Of a stretch of DNA of 8,091 nucleotides, positions 1-6,017 are shown piece after piece. How positions within the stretch are numbered: position 1 is the stretch's first letter; each line of letters opens with the position of its first letter. The DNA is taken from the NCBI GenBank assembly GCA_003456035.1, contig DMPJ01000364.1, positions 1 through 8,091 of the forward strand, given 5' to 3'. The notes under the pieces are model-generated. The model searched no databases. It saw nothing but the letters and a program-made list of their open reading frames with translations, and had not been told where the DNA came from. The stretch is from Planktothrix sp. UBA8402 (lineage in GTDB: Bacteria > Cyanobacteriota > Cyanobacteriia > Cyanobacteriales > Microcoleaceae). A program made the position numbers and the translations under genes.

Positions 1-56
1 GGCGAGGGATTTAGGGGGATCTAATCTCGGCTATAATTAGGAATAACCCAGAGATT
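1..56. other. Short intergenic left edge with weak inverted repeat
   Basis: This is the region downstream of the minus-strand protease gene. AATCTC at 23-28 pairs with GAGATT at 51-56 around a 22-nt loop, directly after the protease stop codon. There is no T-run on the minus strand after the stem, so it is at best a weak 3' hairpin and not a convincing intrinsic terminator. The G-rich string around 5-20 (GGGATTTAGGGGGAT) resembles the CCCCCTAAATCCC-type interspersed repeats common in filamentous cyanobacterial intergenic DNA, but only its edge is in view. No gene is seen here. Confidence 0.3.
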
Positions 57-1178
57 TTAAGCTGGATTAGCTTGCAAAGGTTTATCTAACAAACGGCGAA
101 TTGATGCTTTTTCAATGAATCCCACTAACACCCCATTCCGAACAACAGGTACTTGATTTAATTGTTGTTGTTCTAATAAATTCACTACTTCTAACAGGGA
201 TTGTTTAGCATCAATTATTGTGTCAAATTCAACGGATTTCATCACCATTTCAATATGAGTTAACGGCCATTGCGCGGTAGGAATAGGTTTGAGGTCATCT
301 CCGCTAATTTGACCGACTAATTTTCCGGCTTCATTGGTAACTAAAAATTGTTGAATTGGAGGTTTTCCAATAATATAATCGTTGACAAAGGTTCTTAATG
401 AGATATCTTGAGAAACAACAGAATTTTGATTAACTAAAGCATCCTCGGCGGTGAAGCCAGATAATTTATTCCGCAGAGTTGCATCCTTGGCTAAAACCCC
501 AGCATTACTAAACAGAAACCAACCGATCAAAATTGTCCAGAAATTAAGTGAGCCACCGGATATAAATAGGGGTAAAAATCCTAATGAAATTCCGATTAAA
601 CCTAATACTTGACCAGCCCGACTAGCAAATACAGTTCCCTGATATTGATTCCCGGTAATTTTCCAAACCAAAGCTTTAAGAATATTCCCGCCATCAAGGG
701 GTAAACCGGGAATTAAATTAAAGATTGCTAAGGCTAAATTAACATAAGCCAACAGATTAACTAATGCCGATAATGCCCCCGTTACTAGCAAATAAGAGCC
801 AATAAAATGCAACCCCAAAAATAACAATAAACTCACTAACGGCCCGGCTATGGCTATCCAAAAAGCCCCGGCGGGTGTTTTCGCTTCTTGGTCTAAACCT
901 GCTAATCCACCAAACAAAAATAACGTAATTGATTTAACCTGAATTCCTTGTTTGATAGCAACAAAACTATGTCCTAATTCATGGGCTAAAACCGAAGCAA
1001 ATAGGAGTAATGCGGCAATTAATCCTAGGAATAATGACAGTCCTAAACCTAATTGTGGAAATTGAGATCCCAAATTATCCCCATAACTTAGGGTCATTAA
1101 TGCCAGAATAATAAACCAAGAAAAGTTAATATAAAATGGGATACCGAATAAATTACCGACACGAATAGAGCCATTCAT
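57..1178 (-). CDS. Site-2 protease family (M50) membrane metalloprotease with CBS pair
   Basis: This is a 373-aa polytopic intramembrane zinc protease, predicted to cut membrane-embedded substrates. It starts at an ATG preceded by GAGAGG about 8 nt upstream. Hydrophobic segments lie near residues 14-32, 45-65, 104-128, 135-155 and 188-228. The zinc motif HELGH is at 66-70 and the second active-site motif, with the metal-binding Asp, is NLIPGLPLDGG at 154-164, so the catalytic set looks intact. The C-terminal third (about 244-368) carries two CBS modules, the last ending in VPVVRNGVLVGFIEKASIRRLL-type sequence just before the C-terminus. No PDZ domain is seen, which separates it from RseP/RasP and places it with the SpoIVFB-like S2P-CBS group common in cyanobacteria and archaea. 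CBS pairs often bind adenosine nucleotides, so nucleotide control is plausible but inferred. The substrate is unknown. It is probably transcribed alone. Confidence 0.93.
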   Translation of the reverse strand: MNGSIRVGNLFGIPFYINFSWFIILALMTLSYGDNLGSQFPQLGLGLSLFLGLIAALLLFASVLAHELGHSFVAIKQGIQVKSITLFLFGGLAGLDQEAKTPAGAFWIAIAGPLVSLLLFLGLHFIGSYLLVTGALSALVNLLAYVNLALAIFNLIPGLPLDGGNILKALVWKITGNQYQGTVFASRAGQVLGLIGISLGFLPLFISGGSLNFWTILIGWFLFSNAGVLAKDATLRNKLSGFTAEDALVNQNSVVSQDISLRTFVNDYIIGKPPIQQFLVTNEAGKLVGQISGDDLKPIPTAQWPLTHIEMVMKSVEFDTIIDAKQSLLEVVNLLEQQQLNQVPVVRNGVLVGFIEKASIRRLLDKPLQANPA

Positions 1179-1238
1179 GTTGCCTACCTCTCATTAATAA
1201 TCCAGAAGTAGATTCAACCTCTGGTCTTTCATAAACCT

Positions 1239-1268
1239 ATTGTAACGAATTGTAAATAAACTCGGCAA
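1239..1268 (-). promoter_or_regulatory. Putative sigma-70-type promoter for the M50 protease gene
   Basis: Read on the minus strand, TTGCCG (1268-1263; 4/6 match to TTGACA) is followed after 18 nt by TACAAT (1244-1239; 5/6 match to TATAAT). The element ends about 60 nt upstream of the ATG. Position and spacing fit a housekeeping promoter. AT-rich DNA produces such matches by chance, so this is a prediction only. Confidence 0.35.
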
Positions 1269-1315
1269 TCCTCTGTCGGTTGTATATACCAACCTATTAA
1301 GTACGGTTTTCCTCT

Positions 1316-1362
1316 ATAGGCAACCACTAAGACAGGAATAAATAGTTTCTGTGGTTGTCTAT
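1316..1362. repeat. 12-bp inverted repeat in the gap between epimerase and protease
   Basis: The left arm at 1316-1327 (ATAGGCAACCAC) pairs with the right arm at 1351-1362 (GTGGTTGTCTAT). There is a single non-Watson-Crick position (1320/1358, a G-U pair if transcribed on the plus strand), and the loop is 23 nt. It lies 21 bp past the stop codon of the minus-strand epimerase and about 140 bp before the protease start. Neither strand has a clean T-run after the stem, so it may be a 3'-end stabilising or processing hairpin, a weak bidirectional terminator, or an operator. The inverted repeat is seen directly; the role is unknown. Confidence 0.5.
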
Positions 1363-1383
1363 TTTACCATAAAAATGCCGTTT

Positions 1384-2370
1384 TTAAACTTGATAATAAG
1401 AACGATACCACTCTACAAATCGTTGGACTCCGACTTCAATAGAGGTATGGGGCTGAAAGTCTACATCTTGAATTAAAGCATCGACATCCGCATAAGTTAT
1501 AGGGACATCTCCGGGTTGCATTGGCATAAAATTTTTAATCGCTTTTTTGCCTAATGCTGTTTCCAATACTTCAATCAAATGTAACAATTCAATCGGTTGA
1601 TTATTGCCAATATTATACACTTTATAGGGTGCAATTGTATGGGGATGTTCACCGGATTGGGGAATTTTATCTAATGTTCTAATTACCCCTTCTACGATAT
1701 CATCAATATAGGTAAAATCCCGTTGCATTTTCCCATAATTAAATACATCAATGGGTTGGTCTTCGAGAATAGCTTTTGTGAAAATAAACATCGCCATATC
1801 AGGACGACCCCAAGGCCCATAAACGGTAAAAAATCGCAATCCTGTTGTGGGAATATTGTATAAATGGCTATAGCTATGGGCGATTAATTCATTGGCTTTT
1901 TTTGTCGCCGCATATAAACTAACCGGGTAATCCACATTATCTTCTACTGAAAAGGGAATTTTTTTATTAGCGCCATAAACCGAACTTGAAGACGCATATA
2001 CTAAATGTTGAATTTGGGAGTGACGACAGCCTTCTAAAATATTCAGAAAACCGACTAGGTTACTATCAAGATAAGCATAGGGATTTTTTAAGGAATATCG
2101 TACCCCAGCTTGGGCGGCAAGATGGGCAACTCGTTCAAAATTTCCCTCTGTAAATAACTGATTCATGCCTTCACGGTCGGCTAAATCTAGTTGTTGAAAT
2201 GAGAATCCTTCTCGGTGATTTAATTGTTCTAAACGGGCTTGTTTTAAAGATACATCATAATAATCATTCAGATTATCTATTCCGATGATGGTGTCTCCTC
2301 GGTCTAACAAACGTTGACACAGGTGAAATCCAATAAATCCCCCAACCCCTGTTACTAATAAGTTAGCCAT
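1384..2370 (-). CDS. NAD-dependent epimerase of the UDP-glucuronate 4-epimerase type
   Basis: This 328-aa cytosolic extended short-chain dehydrogenase/reductase probably interconverts UDP-glucuronate and UDP-galacturonate for exopolysaccharide or LPS synthesis. The N-terminus has the Rossmann motif TGVGGFIG (GxxGxxG at 8, 11 and 14), then IDNLNDYYD with the NAD-ribose Asp near 32. The catalytic Ser cluster ASSSSVYG is near 126-133 and the YxxxK pair is Y153/K157. [18 protein letters not shown] (about 185-195) and [16 protein letters not shown] (about 210-225) are typical of the LpsL/Cap1J-type glucuronate epimerases rather than GalE. A longer frame opens at a TTG at 2409, but it adds 13 hydrophobic residues before the Rossmann strand. 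The ATG at 2370 matches the family start and has GGGGA just upstream, although the 3-4 nt spacing is short. No glycosyltransferase is adjacent, so the pathway is inferred. Substrate assignment is less certain than the fold. Confidence 0.92.
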   Translation of the reverse strand: MANLLVTGVGGFIGFHLCQRLLDRGDTIIGIDNLNDYYDVSLKQARLEQLNHREGFSFQQLDLADREGMNQLFTEGNFERVAHLAAQAGVRYSLKNPYAYLDSNLVGFLNILEGCRHSQIQHLVYASSSSVYGANKKIPFSVEDNVDYPVSLYAATKKANELIAHSYSHLYNIPTTGLRFFTVYGPWGRPDMAMFIFTKAILEDQPIDVFNYGKMQRDFTYIDDIVEGVIRTLDKIPQSGEHPHTIAPYKVYNIGNNQPIELLHLIEVLETALGKKAIKNFMPMQPGDVPITYADVDALIQDVDFQPHTSIEVGVQRFVEWYRSYYQV

Positions 2371-2481
2371 TTTTCCCCATATAAACTTTAATAACGAAAA
2401 GAAAAACAATAACTGATCCTGTTAGAATCAATTCATTATTGTAGTATAGCAGAGAATGGGAAATATAGAAAGAGGTTAATT
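2371..2481. promoter_or_regulatory. Divergent intergenic region driving epimerase (-) and TPR-CHAT (+)
   Basis: This 111-bp AT-rich gap must contain both divergent promoters if each gene has its own. On the minus strand TATACT (2448-2443) and TACAAT (2443-2438) are good -10 candidates. On the plus strand the overlapping TAGTAT (2442-2447) is a weaker one. No convincing -35 box is found at the right spacing for any of them, so the promoters may overlap, may need activators, or may be misplaced here. The plus-strand ribosome binding site AGAGG at 2471-2475 lies 6 nt before the CHAT ATG and fixes that start. Confidence 0.4.
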
Positions 2482-5028
2482 ATGTTAAATAAAGAGTTAA
2501 TGAGCTTAGGGATTTTACCTATTTTATTATTCAATAATTTTACCCTAACTTTAAGCAGTTTTCAACCCCCAACAAATAACACTATTGTTCAAAATAATAC
2601 CCAGGATACAACGGCTTTATTTCAACAAGGAAAACAATATTATACTCAAGGACAATATACTGAATCGGCGGAAATTTTACAACGGGCAATTTTAGGTTTT
2701 TCTGAACAGGGAGACCGGGTTAATCAAGCCATAGCTTTAAGTAATCTTTCCTTGGTTTTTCAACAATTAGGACAATGGGAGAAAGCTCAAAAAACCCTGG
2801 AGGAAAGTTTAGTATTAATTCGGGATTTATCCTTTTCTAAAAAACCTTTAATTCTGGCTCAAATTTTAGATATTCAAGGTCAATTACAACTGACAAAAGG
2901 ACAGCCTGAACAGGCAATTAAAACCTGGAAACAAGCTTTTAAACTCTATACTGAAGCGGGAAATTGGTTAGGAAAAATTACTAATCAAATTAATCAAGCT
3001 ATGGCTTTACAAAGTTTAGGACTTTATCGACAATCTTTAAAAACCTTAACAGAAGTCAACGAAACTCTAAAATCTCAACCGGATTCTTTAATTAAAGCAA
3101 CGGCTTTATTAAGTTTAGGAAATACTTTAAAACAGGTCGGAGATTTAACGAATTCTGAAATAGTTTTACAACAAAGTTTAGAATTAGCTAAAACTTTGAA
3201 TAATTCTCAATTATTGAGTCAAATCTATTTGAGTTTAGCCAATATTAATCGCATCCAAAATAATTTAGATTTGGCTTTAAAATATTATCAAAATTCTGCG
3301 GAAATTGCTCCCGATGCTTTGGGAAAAATCCCAGCCTTAATTAATCAATATAGTTTGCTAATTGACTTAAATAAACAAAGGGAAGCCGAAAGTTTATCTA
3401 ATCAAATTAAATCTTTGCTTCCGCAAATTCCCGTAACTCGTAGTTTAATTTATGCTCAGGTTAATTTTACTAATTATTTAATCAAAGCTAGAAAAAAATC
3501 AGATGCTAATTTTTCTGAAGTTATCAGTTTATTAAATACCGCGATTCAAGATGCTAAAAACTTACAGGATTTACGGGCAGAATCTTACGCATTAGGAAGT
3601 TTAGGCAAGTTTTATGAACAGAATCAACAACCCTTAGAAGCTCAAAAAATAACCGAACAAGCCTTATTAATTGCTCAGTCTATTAATGCCTCTGATATTG
3701 CCTATCAATGGCAATGGCAATTAGGAAGACTGCTAAAACAACAAAATCACAAAAAAGAAGCGATCGCTGCCTATAAGGAAGCCGTTAATAGCCTAAAATC
3801 TCTCAAAAAAGACCTAGTAGCTATTAACCAAAATGTGCAGTTTTCCTTTCGGGAAAGTGTCGAACCTGTCTATCGAGAATTAGTCGATTTAATTTTACAA
3901 TCTCCCACTCAAGAAAACTTGAAAACCGCCCGGGAACTGATAGAATCATTGCAACTAGCAGAACTCGATAACTTCTTCCAAGAAGCCTGTTTAGATCAAG
4001 AAATCAAACCCCAACAAATTGATCAAATAGATTCCCAAGCCGCCGTAATTTATCCGATTATTTTAGCGAATCGCTTAGAAGTAATTATCTCAATTCCTGG
4101 TAAACCATTACAATACTATTCTACCACAATTCCTCAAGAACAAGTCGAAAATATCCTGCGTAAATTACGACTATCTTTTCAACCAATTTTTTCCACAAAA
4201 GAGCGTTTACAATTATCTCAACAGGTTTATGAATGGTTGATCCGTTCCGCCGAACAGGAACTAAAAAATAACTCGATTAAAACCTTAGTTTTTGTCTTAG
4301 ATGGTTCCCTGCGGAATATCCCCATGGCTGCTCTATATGATGGTAAAAAATATCTCGTTGAAAACTATAATTTAGCTCTCACTCCAGGTTTACAACTCCT
4401 GGCTTCTCGCTCCCTAAAACCGAATCAACTGCAAACATTAACCGTCGGATTAAGTGAAGCTCGCCAAGGTTTTTCTGCCTTACCTGCGGTGGCTTCAGAA
4501 ATTCAACAAATTCAGGAAAATATTCCGACAAAAGTTTTATTTAATCAACAATTTACCCTGAATGCTGTTCAACAACAAATTCAAAAAACCGCCTTTCCTA
4601 TCGTACATTTAGCCACCCACGGACAATTTAGTTCTAAAGCCGAAGATACATTTTTATTAACCTGGGACAGTCGAATTAATGTTAAAGATTTAGATGATTT
4701 GCTTCGCAGTCGCCAACCCGGAGAACAAAACCCTGTAGAATTATTAGTCTTGAGTGCCTGCGAGACTGCCACCGGAGATCAACGGGCCGCTTTGGGGTTA
4801 GCGGGGGTGGCCGTGCGTTCGGGGGCGCGGAGTACCTTAGCGACCTTATGGCAGGTTAACGACACATCCACCGCCTCCTTGATGGCAGAATTCTATCAAG
4901 AATTAATCCAGCCCCAAATTAGTAAAGCCCAAGCCCTGCGTCAAGCCCAGTTAAAGCTGTTACAGCAGGCTAAATATCAAGATCCTTATTATTGGGCGCC
5001 CTTTGTTTTAGTGGGAAATTGGCAGTGA
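2482..5028 (+). CDS. TPR-repeat CHAT-domain (caspase-like) protein
   Basis: This is an 848-aa predicted cysteine protease of the caspase/separase clan (CHAT, Caspase HetF Associated with TPRs). The ATG is set by AGAGG 6 nt upstream. Residues 1-27 have a Lys followed by a hydrophobic stretch and small residues, like a Sec signal peptide or anchor. Helical TPR-type repeats fill about 44-440 (clear units near 44-77, 84-117, 127-160, 205-238, 245-278 and 409-442). The CHAT domain spans about 590-848. It contains LVFVLDGSLRNIPMAALYDG (about 602-621), the catalytic His in HLATHG (H713) and the catalytic Cys in LSACET (C760), followed by GLAGVAVRSGARSTLATLW and a C-terminal YYWAPFVLVGNW. Both dyad residues are present, so it is probably active. 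The substrate is unknown. The TPRs probably bind a regulator or target. It heads the same-strand block with DUF928 and the CHASE2 cyclase. GC content rises sharply around the catalytic Cys (4741-4860) against the very AT-rich TPR part. Confidence 0.93.
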   Translation: MLNKELMSLGILPILLFNNFTLTLSSFQPPTNNTIVQNNTQDTTALFQQGKQYYTQGQYTESAEILQRAILGFSEQGDRVNQAIALSNLSLVFQQLGQWEKAQKTLEESLVLIRDLSFSKKPLILAQILDIQGQLQLTKGQPEQAIKTWKQAFKLYTEAGNWLGKITNQINQAMALQSLGLYRQSLKTLTEVNETLKSQPDSLIKATALLSLGNTLKQVGDLTNSEIVLQQSLELAKTLNNSQLLSQIYLSLANINRIQNNLDLALKYYQNSAEIAPDALGKIPALINQYSLLIDLNKQREAESLSNQIKSLLPQIPVTRSLIYAQVNFTNYLIKARKKSDANFSEVISLLNTAIQDAKNLQDLRAESYALGSLGKFYEQNQQPLEAQKITEQALLIAQSINASDIAYQWQWQLGRLLKQQNHKKEAIAAYKEAVNSLKSLKKDLVAINQNVQFSFRESVEPVYRELVDLILQSPTQENLKTARELIESLQLAELDNFFQEACLDQEIKPQQIDQIDSQAAVIYPIILANRLEVIISIPGKPLQYYSTTIPQEQVENILRKLRLSFQPIFSTKERLQLSQQVYEWLIRSAEQELKNNSIKTLVFVLDGSLRNIPMAALYDGKKYLVENYNLALTPGLQLLASRSLKPNQLQTLTVGLSEARQGFSALPAVASEIQQIQENIPTKVLFNQQFTLNAVQQQIQKTAFPIVHLATHGQFSSKAEDTFLLTWDSRINVKDLDDLLRSRQPGEQNPVELLVLSACETATGDQRAALGLAGVAVRSGARSTLATLWQVNDTSTASLMAEFYQELIQPQISKAQALRQAQLKLLQQAKYQDPYYWAPFVLVGNWQ
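3760..3767. other. HIP1 palindrome
   Basis: This is an exact GCGATCGC octamer inside the TPR-CHAT gene. HIP1 is strongly over-represented in many cyanobacterial genomes, so it supports the host assignment. No local function is claimed. Confidence 0.8.
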
Positions 5029-5126
5029 ATTTGTCACCCTGAATCTAGGTTATGAAAGCTTTTAGGGCGGTTGCCATGCTTGTTTTTAGATGGGTTTTTG
5101 ATAAAATTAAAATATTAGTGCATCGC

Positions 5127-5159
5127 ACGGGACACATTAGTATAACGGAAGTCCCGTTA
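5127..5159 (+). promoter_or_regulatory. Overlapping alternative hairpins / operator-like palindrome upstream of DUF928
   Basis: ACGGGAC (5127-5133) is a perfect inverted repeat of GTCCCGT (5151-5157), with a 17-nt spacer. Inside it, TAACGG (5143-5148) pairs perfectly with CCGTTA (5154-5159) around a 5-nt loop. Both hairpins need the same GTCCCGTTA strand, so they exclude each other. The spacer also holds TATAAC (5141-5146), a 5/6 match to a -10 box, with no good -35. This could be an operator around an internal promoter or an RNA switch in the leader of the DUF928-cyclase pair. No T-run follows, so a simple terminator is unlikely. The pairing is read directly; the role is inferred. Confidence 0.4.
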
Positions 5160-5206
5160 AATCCGATTACATCATTTATTGGTATTCTTTGGAGACCTAT
5201 ACTTTT

Positions 5207-6001
5207 ATGCCACGGAAACATTTGCACCAACATTGGATTAGCCTGTCTCTCCTGACCCTTGTGGGAGGGGCGTTTGTTCCTCAACTGTCTGTTATCGCCC
5301 AACCTAACAGTGCCGAGGGAATTCAAGTTAGTATGGCTTTTGAACCCCCAGCCGGGCAAGGAATGCCCAGTCGCACCGCCGGAGGAGGTTCTCGCGGTCA
5401 ATGTCCTAATGTTGCCCAGGGAATCAACCCCCCCTTAATGGCTTTAGTTCCGGCTTTTTCGACTCAGCCGAATAGCAAACAAACGGATATTAAAGGGTTG
5501 ACTATGGCAGCAACTCCGACCTTCTTTTTCTATGTTCCCCCAATTCCGGCAACCAAAGCCGCTTTTAGTCTAAAAGATCAAAACAATAACGACATTTACC
5601 AAACCAATCTAGCGATTTCCGATCAACAGGGAATTGTTAGTATTGAAATTCCCAAAGATACCCCGCCCTTAAAAGTTGGTCAAACCTATCGTTGGTCATT
5701 TGGGGTAATTTGTAATGCGGAAAATACCACCGAACCTAAAGTTGTGTTTGTGACTGGGGAAATCAAAAGAACCGAACCTGATGCCAGCTTAACGGCGAAA
5801 TTGCAACAAGCTAAACCCTTAGAACAGGCTAAAATTTATGCTGAAAATGGGATTTGGTTTGAGAGTTTAGCCACCTTAGCCAAATTGCGTCAAACTCAAC
5901 CAACTGATAGCAATTTAACTCAGGAATGGAAACAACTTTTGGAATCCGTTGGTTTAGAAACGATTGCCAATCAACCATTTGTGAATGCCCTTGATAATTA
6001 A
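5207..6001 (+). CDS. Secreted DUF928 domain protein
   Basis: This is a 264-aa exported protein of the cyanobacterial DUF928 family, whose biochemical role is unknown. The frame is open from a TTG at 5189. The ATG at 5207 is preferred because GGAGA (5191-5195) precedes it, at a somewhat long 11-nt spacing, and because it gives a textbook signal peptide. That peptide has a basic n-region (MPRKHLHQH), a hydrophobic core (about 10-27) and probable cleavage after SVIA at residue 31. The mature part carries the family hallmark RTAGGGSRG (56-64) next to Cys66, a beta-rich middle (about 105-185) with FFFYVPP and TYRWSFGVIC ending at Cys169, and a helical tail from about 193 (GIWFESLATLAKLR, then WKQLLESVGLETIA). 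Only two cysteines are present, so a periplasmic disulfide is plausible. The cyclase starts 16 bp downstream, indicating an operon. It is probably a periplasmic or extracellular partner of the CHASE2 sensor, by inference from context only. Confidence 0.9.
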   Translation: MPRKHLHQHWISLSLLTLVGGAFVPQLSVIAQPNSAEGIQVSMAFEPPAGQGMPSRTAGGGSRGQCPNVAQGINPPLMALVPAFSTQPNSKQTDIKGLTMAATPTFFFYVPPIPATKAAFSLKDQNNNDIYQTNLAISDQQGIVSIEIPKDTPPLKVGQTYRWSFGVICNAENTTEPKVVFVTGEIKRTEPDASLTAKLQQAKPLEQAKIYAENGIWFESLATLAKLRQTQPTDSNLTQEWKQLLESVGLETIANQPFVNALDN

Positions 6002-6017
6002 TTAAGGGTCAATTCCC

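Noticed and set aside
2371..2409. TTG-initiated 13-residue N-terminal extension of the epimerase
   Set aside because: The extension precedes the Rossmann strand that normally starts at residue 3-4 in this family, and the internal ATG has a purine-rich GGGGA site.
4581..4772. Minus-strand open frame of 63 codons inside the CHAT gene
   Set aside because: It lies wholly opposite the conserved CHAT catalytic region and has no recognisable domain; it is a shadow of the real gene.
2482..5028. CRISPR-linked TPR-CHAT (Craspase-type) protease
   Set aside because: There is no type III-E effector, cas gene or CRISPR array nearby; the DUF928 and CHASE2 neighbours point to a different context.
5052..5255. 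Plus-strand 67-codon open frame between CHAT and DUF928
   Set aside because: It overlaps the start of DUF928 in another frame, contains the hairpin region, and has only a poor ribosome binding site. A leader peptide cannot be excluded, but nothing supports it.
5045..5401. Minus-strand open frame of 118 codons across the CHAT-DUF928 gap
   Set aside because: It overlaps the signal peptide and hallmark motif of DUF928 on the other strand and has no family features.
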